A DNA stretch of 64,000 nt from Fenollaria sporofastidiosus (GCF_943169635.2 NZ_OW968186.1:124001-188000), one strand, 5' to 3'. Numbered from the stretch's first letter, positions 1 to 9,029 are shown. The notes: a model not told the origin generated them from the sequence alone. Numbers and translations are program-made.

Positions 1-503
1 ATGCCTGCAAATATTACAACGGAAACTTTCATTTCATAGTAAGCAAATCCTAAAACTATTGATATAGCAGATAAAATTCCACCTATCACATGAATTAAAA
101 TGATTGGTGCAACTTGTTCTACAGTTGAAATGGATGTAGTCAGTGTTGAGTTTATATTTCCTACTGAATTTTTGCTAAAGAACCCTAAATAGAGTTTTTT
201 AAATAATGAGCCAAAATATAACCTTTTATCTTTCGCCATCTCAAATCCAACGGATACAGAACCCAGTTGTGTGAAATAACCAAAACCAAATACGCCGATG
301 ATACATACAATTCCGAGTATCATTACCTTATAAATATAATTGTCCATTAAATTGCTATTAAACATGGCGTTTACCGCTAAAATTATTGCTATCATTTTCA
401 GCATAACGAATATGCCTTCTATAAATGATAGAATTAAAATTTTGACTAAACTGCCTTTTCTTTTCTCACTAAAGTTCCATACACTTTTTAGAGCTTCAAA
501 CAT
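1..503 (-). CDS. ABC transporter transmembrane/ATPase half-transporter, N-terminal part (runs off the window)
   Basis: The reverse strand reads from an ATG at 503 with an upstream GGAGGTGAG ribosome site and stays open to base 1, giving the first 167 residues. They begin MFEALKSVWNFSEKRKGSLV and contain long hydrophobic helices (MLKMIAIILAVNAM, VMILGIVCIIGVFGFGY) followed by the SLFKKLYLGFFSKNSVGNIN segment typical of type-1 exporter-fold ABC membrane domains. It lies 14 bases downstream of another ABC half-transporter, so the two probably form a heterodimer, like the pairs at 12.2-15.7 and 23.8-27.3 kb. The ATPase half lies outside the window. The family is clear; the substrate is unknown, and metallophore import or export is only inferred from the neighbouring ECF genes. 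Confidence 0.85.
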   Translation of the reverse strand, partial: MFEALKSVWNFSEKRKGSLVKILILSFIEGIFVMLKMIAIILAVNAMFNSNLMDNYIYKVMILGIVCIIGVFGFGYFTQLGSVSVGFEMAKDKRLYFGSLFKKLYLGFFSKNSVGNINSTLTTSISTVEQVAPIILIHVIGGILSAISIVLGFAYYEMKVSVVIFAG

Positions 504-517
504 ATTCTCACCTCCAA

Positions 518-2239
518 TCAATTTGCTATTTCATATAAATGCTTATACGCAGAACACGACTTAATAAGTTCTTCATGTTTTCCATCGCAAATGATTTTCC
601 CATTTTCCATGTATATGATCTTATCTGCATTTATGACAGTTTTAATTTTATGTGTAATAACAATTAGTGTTTTTTCTTTGGTAAATTCCAGTAACGCTTC
701 TTGAATTTTTTCTTCATTTTCAATATCTGTACTTGCAGTTGCTTCATCTAATATGATAATTGGAGCATTTTTTAGAATTGCTCTGGCGATAGCTATTCTT
801 TGCTTTTCTCCACCGGATAACCTATCCCCTGCGATGGTGTCATATCCATCAGGCAAAGTTACAATAAAATCATGGCAACCGGCTCTTTTAGCAGCTTCTA
901 TCACCTCATCATTCGTTGCATCTTTTTTACCTATTCTAATATTTTCCAAAATAGTATCATCAAATAAAAATGTATTTTGATCCACATAGGAGATAAGAGT
1001 ATTCAGGTCATTCATTGAAAGGTCTTTTACCGCTATACCACCTATTTTTATGTTTCCTTTCTCAAAATCCCAAAATCCGGCTAAAAGTTTCATTAGAGTT
1101 GATTTTCCTGAACCTGAAGGACCAATAATTGCAGTCATAGTTTTTTCTTTAATGGTTAAATTCACATCATCAACATCATTTTTTGTCCCATCATAAGAAA
1201 ATTGTAAATTTTCAAACTCTATGTCGTATGTCATTTTTTCTTTTAAATTAGAATTCTCACTTCTCTTAAGTTCCGGATAATCTAAGATTCCTTTTATTTC
1301 CTTAGCAACAGTTCCCATCTGTGCCAATTGGTCAACATAACTGGATGCTTTAACAATCGGTTTAAATATTCCAAGAGAAATCATCATAAACAAAAATAAA
1401 CTTTGCTCAGTAAGAAACCCATTATTAAAAAATATCAATCCCACAACAATTGTTGGAAATATAGATACAGGAGCTATGCTATAGGAAAGAGACGCATAAA
1501 TCTGTGAGCTTTTCATCCAGTTTATAGCATACTCCGCATGGCGTATGACTGCATTTTTATATTTAGCATAGGAACTATCTTCCATATTGAAAGTTTTAAT
1601 TACCTCAATCCCCTTGACATACTCTATAACCGCTTGATTCATATTCTTTTGTGCCTGTACTTGTCCCTCATATTTTTTCTTATATCCAATCATCATAAGC
1701 ATTCCGATTGATAGTCCAAATATAACCCAAAGAAATATAATCCCGGTAAGCTTAATATTAACTGCAAGCATCCAAACAATCATGGCAATAGGTATCAATA
1801 GATTTGCAGTCATCTCAGGAAGTAGATGTGCTAATGTTTTTTCTATATCTTCCACCCTGTCTACCAATATAGTTTTTAATGTTCCACTAGGATTCATATC
1901 AAAATATCCCATCGGCAATCTAACAAATTTATCACAAATTGCATATCTTAAGTCCTTTAGTGTTAAGTATGCTGCTTTATGAGATATAAGTGTTGAAATA
2001 TTTGAAAGCAGCACCCCTGATATTTTGCAGATTATAGTGAAAATCAAGACATATATCATGTTGTTTCCATGAAATCCTTTGAAGATATATCCCGCTAAAA
2101 TTCCAACAAAAGCATAGGATAACAGTTCGCATAGAACAGAAAGCATACTTAGCATAACAGATAAAATATATCTTTTTTTGTATGGCTTTATAAACGAATC
2201 CATTTCTTTAAAAAAGTTTGGTTCTTTCTCTTTTTTCAT
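518..2239 (-). CDS. ABC transporter ATP-binding/permease half-transporter
   Basis: This 573-aa exporter-fold ABC protein has about six membrane helices in residues 20-310 and a C-terminal nucleotide-binding domain. Visible motifs are Walker A GPSGSGKST, signature LSGGEKQR and Walker B IIILDEAT, followed by the H-loop VITHKI. It follows the S-component gene by 12 bases and precedes a second half-transporter, so it is the fourth gene of a TetR-led operon. The signature is canonical, so this nucleotide-binding domain looks catalytically competent. Proteins of this fold normally export, but the YbtP/YbtQ and IrtA/IrtB subgroup imports ferric siderophores. The pairing with an ECF module makes that subgroup a reasonable inference, not a demonstrated role. 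Confidence 0.93.
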   Translation of the reverse strand: MKKEKEPNFFKEMDSFIKPYKKRYILSVMLSMLSVLCELLSYAFVGILAGYIFKGFHGNNMIYVLIFTIICKISGVLLSNISTLISHKAAYLTLKDLRYAICDKFVRLPMGYFDMNPSGTLKTILVDRVEDIEKTLAHLLPEMTANLLIPIAMIVWMLAVNIKLTGIIFLWVIFGLSIGMLMMIGYKKKYEGQVQAQKNMNQAVIEYVKGIEVIKTFNMEDSSYAKYKNAVIRHAEYAINWMKSSQIYASLSYSIAPVSIFPTIVVGLIFFNNGFLTEQSLFLFMMISLGIFKPIVKASSYVDQLAQMGTVAKEIKGILDYPELKRSENSNLKEKMTYDIEFENLQFSYDGTKNDVDDVNLTIKEKTMTAIIGPSGSGKSTLMKLLAGFWDFEKGNIKIGGIAVKDLSMNDLNTLISYVDQNTFLFDDTILENIRIGKKDATNDEVIEAAKRAGCHDFIVTLPDGYDTIAGDRLSGGEKQRIAIARAILKNAPIIILDEATASTDIENEEKIQEALLEFTKEKTLIVITHKIKTVINADKIIYMENGKIICDGKHEELIKSCSAYKHLYEIAN

Positions 2240-2251
2240 GACTTTACCCTA

Positions 2252-2830
2252 TTAATTAGCTTCTTTTTCTAAAATATGTTTCCTTACGACCTTGCTACCT
2301 ATATAAGCTCCTGCGATTGCTGAAACTATAACTAAGGCAAGTAAAATCAGCGTTCCCCAAGAAGAAATCATTTTGCCTGCCGCTATAATATTTGAAGCTA
2401 ACTCCTTTTGTTTCATGGCTCCTATAGTTTTATTCAAGGCTATTGTATATGGATAAATTACACTTCCAATTGAAGCCAAAGTTTGCTGAATAACATAGCT
2501 GATTCCAATAACTTTTAAATTACCATAACCTTTTTTATATAATAAAAACTCTGCTATCAATCCTGAAATTACAAACATCAAAATATATGGTGGATAGAAT
2601 GCTATCACTCCTTGAATAAGGGAATATATAAAAAACGCTCCTCTTTTTTTCACTTTCACTCCGATAACATAGAAAACAATACCCTGTAATAATGAGTAAA
2701 GCACCGGTGTTAAAAGTATGGTAATTGGTGTTGCATACATGAATGTTCCTATCGAAAATATCAAAATGTTACACAATGATAATAAAGTAACTGTAATGAT
2801 ATCTTTCGCTTTCAATTTGTTTTTGTGCAT
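2252..2830 (-). CDS. MptD/Trep_Strep-type ECF transporter S component
   Basis: This 192-aa integral membrane protein has about six hydrophobic segments. Its start MHKNKLKAKDIITVTLLSLC resembles the MptD / 'Trep_Strep' family of putative ECF substrate-binding S components, as does the segment GYGNLKVIGISYVIQQTLAS. An AGGAGG site lies at a good distance ahead of the ATG. It sits directly downstream of the fused ECF energizing protein (2849-5014), which supplies the ATPases and T subunit, so together they form a complete ECF transporter. A homologue with the same role is at 30590-31186. The ligand of this S family has not been established; location next to exporter-fold ABC pairs suggests a metal chelate or other cofactor. 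Confidence 0.85.
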   Translation of the reverse strand: MHKNKLKAKDIITVTLLSLCNILIFSIGTFMYATPITILLTPVLYSLLQGIVFYVIGVKVKKRGAFFIYSLIQGVIAFYPPYILMFVISGLIAEFLLYKKGYGNLKVIGISYVIQQTLASIGSVIYPYTIALNKTIGAMKQKELASNIIAAGKMISSWGTLILLALVIVSAIAGAYIGSKVVRKHILEKEAN

Positions 2831-2848
2831 GATTAAGTCCTCCTATTT

Positions 2849-5014
2849 TTATAAAATATTTATCATCAAAATTACTATCATTCCAATCATCAATATGTAA
2901 TCGCATAAATTGAACTGTAAAGTAACATAAGATGATTTTTTATGATTTAAAGCAATTCCTCTTGTTTCTGCTGAAGCTGATAAAGTTTCGCCTATTCTTA
3001 CCACTCGAAAAATGAGTGATACAATCAGAGCCTCAAGATATTCTATTTTTTCTTTTATTATATTTTTATGCTTGCAACTTCCTCTATTTCTAAGCACCTG
3101 TCTAAGTAATTTAAAATCATTCCTTAGCACCGGGAAAAACCTGAAAGAAACTGCAAGAATCAATAATAACTTCTCAGGTATTCTTATTTTTCTAAGTCCA
3201 GCAAGCATATTTGTTGCCCCTCTACCTCCAAGAATAATAGGAAATAGTAGAAATATTAAAATAAATCTAGGAAACAAATTTGCCGTAAATATTGTAATTT
3301 CATTCGGATATATAATCTCAAGACCGTAAATAAGCCCTATAATGACAGAAGTAATTCCTAAAGTCTTGTATCTTCTATTTGCAAGAGAAAAAACGAGAGC
3401 TAATAAATTGCATTCAAAAATCAAACTTTTATTGTCGATTCCTACTGCAACCATACAAAGAAGCCAAAACAAAATATTTGTTCTCGGATCTAAAAGATTT
3501 TTTTCTCTTTTTGCCGGAGCTTGATCTTCTAAATCTTTTTCAAATATACTTTTAATGCTTTCAATATCTCTATTCTCTTTTACTTCACAAATCCTTTGTA
3601 TCGTTCCATCATCAAGTTCCAAACATTTATCCGCAACTGATGAAATAAATTCTAAGTCATGGCTAATTGTTATCACGATTTTTTTCTTTTTCATATCGTT
3701 TATCAATCCCACTACAGTATCTAAACTTTTTTTGTCCATTCCTGAGGTTGGTTCATCTAAAATAACCACACTTTTATCCGAAAGATACGCCATCATTAAG
3801 GTTAATTTTTGCATTTGCCCACCTGAAAGAGAAAATGGATGTCTATCACGATATTTCCACATATCAAACTTTTTAAGTAGAGCTTCTATCTCATCATATT
3901 TGTTCCGATTTACACCGTACTTCAGTTCAGATAATACAGAATTTGTAAAAAATTGAAATTCAGCTTCTTGCATAATAAAGAGGCTATCCTGCGATAGCTG
4001 CCTATGGCTCAATTCTTTTTCCTTTAGAAAAATTCTTCCCTTTTTTGGTTTCAATAGTCCACATATACATTTTCCTAAGGTGGTTTTACCTGAACCATTT
4101 TTGCCAATCAAGCAAGTCACTTCTCCCAAATAAGCTGTAAACGACAAATCATTTAAAATATGTTGTTTTTTATATAAAAAGGATATATTTTTTACCTCTA
4201 ATTTATCATTGACAACATTAGAACACTTCTTCTGAACCTCAATCTGCTTCAAATCCGTAACTCGTAAACACAAATTATTTAATTCATCCTTAGAAAATAT
4301 CTTAAAATCGTCCTTATCATACTTTTCATAAAAGCTTCCATTTTTTATTAGCCAGTATTCATCAGCCAACTCTTTCAAATAGTAAAGCCTATGTTCACTG
4401 ATTATTAGAGTTTTTCCATCTTCTTTTAGAAGCAATAAGATATTTTTCAGTTTTTCTATGGCTAAATAATCTAAGTTTGCAGTTGGCTCGTCAAGTAAAA
4501 TAATATCCGTATCCATTGCCCAAGCAGACATAATCGCTATTAGTTGACGTTCTCCGCTTGAAAGTTTGAATACTTCCCTGTTTTTCAAATACTCCAAGCC
4601 AAATTTTGAAAAAGCTTCTTCTGTTCTTCTTTTTATTATTTCATGGCTTAACCCTTTATTTTCAAGTCCAAAAGATACTTCCGTATCGCTTTCCATCGTA
4701 AAAAATTGACTTCTTGGATCTTGAAAAACGGACGAAATCAATTCTCCAACTTCTCCAATGTTCTTGTTTTCTATATTGTTGCTATTTACCAAGATATAGC
4801 CATTAAATATCCCATCATAGAACTCCGGTATTAAATGGTTTAAGCACCTAAGTAATGTTGATTTTCCACATCCACTTTCGCCACAAAGAACTATGCAATC
4901 TCCTTTTGATATGCTGCCAATTACATCATCTAACGACTTTTCCTTTTTGCCTTCATAGGAAAAATCTATTTTAAAATCTAAAATATTTTCATCCTTCTCG
5001 CCTTTATCGTACAT
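2849..5014 (-). CDS. Fused ECF transporter energizing protein: ATPase - ATPase - T component
   Basis: A single 721-aa chain carries three ECF parts. Residues about 1-250 form a first ATPase (Walker A GESGCGKST, Q-loop VFQDPRSQFF, signature LSSGERQ, Walker B IILLDEP). Residues about 265-485 form a second ATPase (GKNGSGKTT, LSGGQMQK, VVILDEP). From about residue 505 there is a membrane domain starting LLDPRTNILFWLL, with the two T-component coupling motifs LRNRGSC and ASAETRGIAL. In the related locus at 28.4-30.6 kb the ATPase pair (482 aa) and the T component (239 aa) are separate genes, so this is a fusion of adjacent genes. It starts 4 bases after the TetR stop and is followed by the S component, so the whole transporter is co-expressed. 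Confidence 0.93.
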   Translation of the reverse strand: MYDKGEKDENILDFKIDFSYEGKKEKSLDDVIGSISKGDCIVLCGESGCGKSTLLRCLNHLIPEFYDGIFNGYILVNSNNIENKNIGEVGELISSVFQDPRSQFFTMESDTEVSFGLENKGLSHEIIKRRTEEAFSKFGLEYLKNREVFKLSSGERQLIAIMSAWAMDTDIILLDEPTANLDYLAIEKLKNILLLLKEDGKTLIISEHRLYYLKELADEYWLIKNGSFYEKYDKDDFKIFSKDELNNLCLRVTDLKQIEVQKKCSNVVNDKLEVKNISFLYKKQHILNDLSFTAYLGEVTCLIGKNGSGKTTLGKCICGLLKPKKGRIFLKEKELSHRQLSQDSLFIMQEAEFQFFTNSVLSELKYGVNRNKYDEIEALLKKFDMWKYRDRHPFSLSGGQMQKLTLMMAYLSDKSVVILDEPTSGMDKKSLDTVVGLINDMKKKKIVITISHDLEFISSVADKCLELDDGTIQRICEVKENRDIESIKSIFEKDLEDQAPAKREKNLLDPRTNILFWLLCMVAVGIDNKSLIFECNLLALVFSLANRRYKTLGITSVIIGLIYGLEIIYPNEITIFTANLFPRFILIFLLFPIILGGRGATNMLAGLRKIRIPEKLLLILAVSFRFFPVLRNDFKLLRQVLRNRGSCKHKNIIKEKIEYLEALIVSLIFRVVRIGETLSASAETRGIALNHKKSSYVTLQFNLCDYILMIGMIVILMINIL

Positions 5015-5018
5015 AAAT

Positions 5019-5645
5019 TCAATACCTCTTTATAATTTCATCAAATATCTTTCTCCAACCCGCCCCAATAAATTCGCCGAGCATTTTTATGTATTCGATT
5101 GTCTCCTCTTTGCTATATCCTTTTTCAACCACTAATTTAAAAGCACTAAATTGTTGATTCATTAAAAGCTCTACCAAATCTAATTTCATCTCACTTATAT
5201 TCGGATCTATATTTTCCCTTATAAATTGTTTTGTTATGGAAATTTTATTATTCATCATTTCACGAAACATTCCTTCTACAGAACTGCCTTTACTTGAGCA
5301 AAGTATTAGTTTGCACTCCTCGTAATATTTAAATAACACATCTACATATCCTTTGGTTTCTTTCTGAATGCTACGCAAAAAATGATCAAAGTTTTTATCT
5401 ACGCAATATTCCCTATACGAGTATTCGTTCTCTTTTCTTTTCACACTTATAGCTTCTAAAAATTCTTTTATCAAACTATAAAAAAGTTCATCTTTCCCCT
5501 TATATCTTGTATAGATTGCTCCCGTTGTAACTCCCGCTCTTTTAGCAATATTGCCTATTGTAGCAGCCTGAAATCCATATTTCAAAAACTCTATTTTAGC
5601 AGCTTCAATGATTGGTTTATCAAGTTCATGGTTTCTATTTGCCAT
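5019..5645 (-). CDS. TetR/AcrR family transcriptional regulator
   Basis: This 208-aa regulator has an N-terminal helix-turn-helix with the diagnostic pattern ATIGNIAKRAGVTTGAIYTR and YKGKDELFYSLI, then a variable helical ligand-binding domain. The start is taken at the ATG of MANRNHELDK because GGAGGA lies 8 bases ahead of it; a longer frame to 5708 would place the ribosome site inside the gene. It is the first gene of the operon reading down to base 1, so it probably controls the ECF and ABC genes and itself. The bound inducer is unknown. Its cousins at 15.9 and 27.4 kb use AraC regulators instead, showing that the cargo modules have swapped regulators. Confidence 0.93.
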   Translation of the reverse strand: MANRNHELDKPIIEAAKIEFLKYGFQAATIGNIAKRAGVTTGAIYTRYKGKDELFYSLIKEFLEAISVKRKENEYSYREYCVDKNFDHFLRSIQKETKGYVDVLFKYYEECKLILCSSKGSSVEGMFREMMNNKISITKQFIRENIDPNISEMKLDLVELLMNQQFSAFKLVVEKGYSKEETIEYIKMLGEFIGAGWRKIFDEIIKRY

Positions 5646-5688
5646 GTCCATTCCTCCATTCTTACAAAACTTTAATTTTAATAGTATA

Positions 5689-5712
5689 ATCAATAATCGA
5701 ATTATCAATAAT
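5689..5712. promoter_or_regulatory. Possible TetR operator: paired ATCAATAAT direct repeats
   Basis: The nonamer atcaataat occurs at 5689-5697 and 5704-5712, with a 15-base period, 44-67 bases upstream of the TetR start. A TATACT-like box lies beside it on the reverse strand. An autoregulatory operator is plausible; the repeat is seen, the binding is inferred. Confidence 0.35.
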
Positions 5713-5833
5713 GATATTATTTATTATACATCATTTAGTGTTATTTAGCAATAGTTGTAAGATGTTTTTTTAGAAAATTTACTGATTTACATATTTATTT
5801 ATATTAAATAAAATAGTCGGTGCAGTTTTAAAA

Positions 5834-6148
5834 CTACGCCGACCACAAAGTCATAATTTTTTCCATACTAGCTTTTTTCTTTTTTAAATATCTGTAATTA
5901 TACTCTCTCTTCTTCTCTCTCTTTTTCCTTAGCTTCTCTAGTTCATCAAGTTCCTCTTGCGTAAGTTCCTTAGGTTCTTCTTGTGACAATTCAAACTTGC
6001 CAATAAAGTTCAAAGCCAGAATATTTAAGAGGATTTTAAAAGATAAACTTAATTTAAAACTCGGAAATTTCCAGATTTTAATTTTTGATAGGTTGTAACG
6101 AATCCTTACTCCCTTTTTAAATTCCATTACATAGCTTTTTATTCTCAA
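5834..6148 (-). CDS. Hypothetical charged protein (doubtful ORF)
   Basis: An open frame of 104 codons begins with TTG (or ATG at 6127). It has a hydrophobic stretch (SFKILLNILALNFIG) and then a highly charged tail, EEPKELTQEELDELEKLRKK, followed by more basic residues. No family is recognised and no convincing ribosome site is visible. The tail composition looks like real protein, so this may be the remnant of a mobile-element gene. The 22-base repeat at 6094-6115 lies inside its 5' part, which suggests that the frame was assembled across an element boundary. Confidence 0.3.
   Translation of the reverse strand: MRIKSYVMEFKKGVRIRYNLSKIKIWKFPSFKLSLSFKILLNILALNFIGKFELSQEEPKELTQEELDELEKLRKKREKKREYNYRYLKKKKASMEKIMTLWSA
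6094..6115. repeat. 22-base dispersed motif, copy 1
   Basis: The sequence tgtaacgaatccttactccc followed by tt is identical to 22653-22674 and matches 34353-34374 with four differences. It lies on the outer side of the recombinase terminator, as copy 3 lies immediately outside the recombinase-tail remnant. It may mark an element end. Confidence 0.5.
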
Positions 6149-6240
6149 CCTAATGAAATTAATCTTTATTTTTTTCTTTCTAAAATTATTCTTTCTTAAC
6201 TCAATATTACTAATATTTTATAGTTATTCTCCGATTTTTG

Positions 6241-6301
6241 GATTTCTAGAAATCTGTTATTAGAAGTTCTTGAATTTCGATTTTCGGAAGTCTGGACTTC
6301 T
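6241..6301. repeat. Cluster of short palindromes outside the recombinase gene
   Basis: This AT-rich gap between 6149 and 6365 contains a perfect 14-base palindrome, GATTTCTAGAAATC, at 6241-6254. A second inverted repeat, GAAGTC-TG-GACTTC, lies at about 6287-6300, among repeated ttcgga/ttcgat words. No gene is visible here. The position just beyond the recombinase terminator is where an element end would be expected. Confidence 0.35.
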
Positions 6302-6365
6302 ACTTTTCGGAAATTAGATTTTGTATTATTAGTATATTTTAAATTTATATGTACTCACTTCCTAG

Positions 6366-6399
6366 AAAAAAAAGAGCAGCCTTATTTAAGCTACTCTTG
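6366..6399 (-). terminator. Terminator of the serine recombinase gene
   Basis: On the reverse strand AAGAGTAGCTT - AAAT - AAGGCTGCTCTT forms a hairpin (one G-U pair and a bulge) followed by eight T. It ends transcription of the recombinase. A diverged copy is at 34375-34411. Confidence 0.75.
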
Positions 6400-6472
6400 T
6401 AGAAAGTATAAAATGGGTTTTATTTTATTATATTTTTCTTTGTGTCTCCTCATACCAGTTGCAAAACTACTC

Positions 6473-8368
6473 TTACGTCCATGTAATTTTTTTGGGTCTT
6501 TTTGACGTATCCTTCTTCATCTTTATCGAAGACAAAATGCTTATAACCTCATTAAAATGCAGGATTTCTAAATTTACATCTTTTGTATCAACACTATAGT
6601 CTCCACATGTGTTGTCAATAGGATAGGAATACAAATTATTAACCTCGTCGCTTGAATGAGGATACAATTTGTTGTCAGTTTCCTCATTAACTTCCTTGGC
6701 ATTTTTTCTTCTGCTCTTGAATAATCTTCCGTCCTGAGAATCTTTTTTTCCAGTCTTATATATGATAGTAATCATTGCAGGATCAATTTCACCTTCATCG
6801 TTAGTTCCCCCAATGATGATTTTATCTACTATACTTTCAAATACTGCCCTATCAAATTCCTCAAGATATTTATTGGACTCAAGTAATTTTTTAAACCCCT
6901 CGAGCCTTTTCTTCAACGCTTTTTCATCAGTGAGTGTTACTTCTAAAGTCCTTTTTTCTGCAAGTAATTTCTCTTTACTAATAGCTATTTCATTATACTT
7001 ATCCTGATATATATCCATGCTGATTGACTCATTCAGCCTTAACTCAACAAGATCCTTTTCTTTCTTTAGTATCTTATCAAGTTGATTTGTTATCTTCTTC
7101 AGGTCTTTAGCTAAACTGTTGTCTTTCAATTCTTCTTCCACAGTTTTAAGGAATTCATTAGTAATTTCAACATTATTGTGGCATACCTGACGATAACTTT
7201 CCATGAATGCTTTTTCTATGGCTTCTTCTTCAATCCCTTTACTATGCGGACAATACTTCTTTCCGTTTTTAGTAGCATTGACACACTGCCATATAACTTT
7301 TGTATACTCTGAACTCGAATGCCAATTTCTTCTTGAAAGATTATGACCACAAAATCCGCATTCAAGCATACTGCTAAAAGCATATTTTCTTGAATACTTT
7401 TCTCTCTTACCGCCATTATTAGCAACGGTATTTCTGTTTTTTGACCTTCTTAATCTAATACCTTGAGCTTTTTCAAAATCTTCTTCCGAAATGATTGGCT
7501 CGTGATGGTTCTCTATATAAAACTTATCCTGTTCTCCGAAATTATCCAATCTTCTCTTTGAAATAGGATCAACCGTATAGGTCTTTCCCATCATAAGATC
7601 CCCTTTATATTTCTCATTTTTTATGATTCCTAAAACTGTTGTTTCCGTCCATCTTTTATTTCCTCTTGGCGATAAATATCCTTGTTCTTCAAGTTCTCTG
7701 GAGATTACCATACCGCCAACACCTTCAATATATCTTCTGAAAATATATCTTACAATCTCAGCTTCTTTTTCATTGATAGAAATGCTTTTAGTTTCCGGAT
7801 CATAGTCATAGCCTAAACACCCTTGAAAGCCTACCATTTCTCCTCTTTCCATCTTCATTCTCAAACCTTTTTTGACATTGGCTGAAATGTTCTCTACTTC
7901 CTGTTGCGCAACTGAACTTAAAATTGTTAAAAGCAACTCTCCGTCCATTGTTAAGGTGTTTATGTTTTCCTCTTCAAAAAAGACCGCAACATTAAACTCT
8001 TTCAACTTTCTTACATACTTTAAGGTGTCTAATGTATTTCTTGCAAATCTTGATATAGACTTTGTAATTATCATATCTATATCGCCGTTCATACAGTCAT
8101 TTATTAATCTTTGAAAGTCAATTCTTCGATCAACCTGTGTTCCTGTTATCGCCTCGTCAGCATATATTCCGGCAAGAGTCCACTCTTTATTTTTCTGTAT
8201 AAATTCTGTGTAATGTTCTACCTGAGAATTATAGCTATTAATCTGATCTTCAGTATCCGTACTAACTCTGCAATAAGCTGCCACTCTCTTTATTGAGCGT
8301 TGAACACACCCTGATGCAGTTCTTTTCAGTGTGGTATCACCTTTAATAACTTTAACATCCTTTTTCAC
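6473..8368 (-). CDS. Large serine recombinase (TnpX/Tn4451-like)
   Basis: The GTG start at 8368 has GGAGG 7 bases upstream, giving 631 aa. The N-terminal resolvase domain begins RVAAYCRVSTDTEDQINSY with the catalytic serine in CRVST, and has the catalytic arginines in ITKSISRFARNTLDTL. A 'recombinase' DNA-binding domain follows (GYLSPRGNKRWTETTVLGII). A zinc ribbon has cysteines in LECGFCGH and KYCPHSK, and is followed by a coiled coil. This type excises and integrates mobile elements through a covalent 5'-phosphoserine intermediate. The last 26 residues appear to be a frameshifted tail: the repeat copy at 34461-34621 reads GYVKKTQKNYMNVRVFLQLV in another frame, whose stop would here be at 6450. 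One base is missing near 6548 relative to that copy. Catalytic and DNA-binding parts are intact, so activity may persist. Confidence 0.95.
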   Translation of the reverse strand: MKKDVKVIKGDTTLKRTASGCVQRSIKRVAAYCRVSTDTEDQINSYNSQVEHYTEFIQKNKEWTLAGIYADEAITGTQVDRRIDFQRLINDCMNGDIDMIITKSISRFARNTLDTLKYVRKLKEFNVAVFFEEENINTLTMDGELLLTILSSVAQQEVENISANVKKGLRMKMERGEMVGFQGCLGYDYDPETKSISINEKEAEIVRYIFRRYIEGVGGMVISRELEEQGYLSPRGNKRWTETTVLGIIKNEKYKGDLMMGKTYTVDPISKRRLDNFGEQDKFYIENHHEPIISEEDFEKAQGIRLRRSKNRNTVANNGGKREKYSRKYAFSSMLECGFCGHNLSRRNWHSSSEYTKVIWQCVNATKNGKKYCPHSKGIEEEAIEKAFMESYRQVCHNNVEITNEFLKTVEEELKDNSLAKDLKKITNQLDKILKKEKDLVELRLNESISMDIYQDKYNEIAISKEKLLAEKRTLEVTLTDEKALKKRLEGFKKLLESNKYLEEFDRAVFESIVDKIIIGGTNDEGEIDPAMITIIYKTGKKDSQDGRLFKSRRKNAKEVNEETDNKLYPHSSDEVNNLYSYPIDNTCGDYSVDTKDVNLEILHFNEVISILSSIKMKKDTSKRPKKITWT

Positions 8369-8452
8369 TGCACTGCCTCCTTTTTGTATCTTTCTATGCA
8401 GTTCTATTATACCACACTTGCAAAACATTATAAATATAATTCTGTAGAGATA

Positions 8453-8575
8453 TTATACTTTTTTCATCAGCTTTAGTTTTATCTTTTTATATTCAATATC
8501 ACTGAGCAAGTGCTTAGAAAGTAACATAGACAGCATAGATAATTGGAGGCTATATCTTAATAGTTCATTATTCAT
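8453..8575 (-). CDS. Small 40-aa element-encoded protein (SHOCT-like)
   Basis: This 40-codon frame begins MNNELLRYSLQLSMLSMLLS, ends KLKLMKKV, and has GGAGGAT 6-8 bases before the ATG. The segment LLSKHLLSDIEYKKIKLKL resembles the SHOCT-type short helical motif found in small proteins beside transposon recombinases. It lies 84 bases upstream of the recombinase gene, on the same strand and probably in the same transcript. A role as an excision accessory factor is inferred from position only. Confidence 0.6.
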   Translation of the reverse strand: MNNELLRYSLQLSMLSMLLSKHLLSDIEYKKIKLKLMKKV

Positions 8576-9029
8576 TCTAAATCCTCCTCATATAATTTTA
8601 TCTAAAGTTTTATGACATTAACGGGTGCTTAGGATAAGCAACATTGGAATCTCACCACCGCCCCTGTTAAGATGAGCCGGCTTTCACTAAAGAAGTATCA
8701 TTATCATTACTTAGGTCATCGCTCGCAAAGTTATCCTCGTTCTTTGCTTTAAGAAAATTTATTTATCGCTCGTTTCCTTCTATCCTTGTCTTTGACAGTA
8801 TTCATTTAAACCGAATTTCTTCAGCAGGAAAGTCATGGCGTAAATTCCTTTCGCTCACTAAGTAATTAAAAGTCCCGCCATGGTCTATTCAGTTTTCAAG
8901 GAACAATAGCCTAACGGCTTTAAGAGAGATTCTCTTCAACTTTATTGTTTTCATCACTTCTTTAAAAAAATATAAGGACAGATCTCCCTTCAATTTATAA
9001 AGGAAAATCTGCCCCCATCTACAAGGCGT
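8576..9029. other. 454-base non-coding segment between sigma-like gene and recombinase operon
   Basis: No full gene can be read here in any frame. The reverse strand contains a short frame, MNTVKDKDRRKRAINKFS, that stops at once, and a blocked frame ending DTSLVKAGSS, both probably decayed coding. It also contains GTTCCTTGAAAACTGAATAG at about 8889-8908, a word familiar from rRNA spacer regions of Firmicutes. GC content is higher than in flanking genes. It may be a structured RNA or an old insertion scar; neither is shown. Confidence 0.4.

Noticed and set aside
1..5645. Cobalt or nickel transport assignment for the ECF genes
   Set aside because: ATPase and T parts are often named cobalt transporters by default. 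The S component is of the MptD type and no CbiM/CbiN gene is present.
7216..7425. 69-codon frame inside the recombinase zinc-ribbon region
   Set aside because: Alternative frame of the recombinase without independent start signals.
8576..9029. Partial rRNA or tRNA gene
   Set aside because: Only a short spacer-like word is present; no tRNA cloverleaf or rRNA core sequence could be found.
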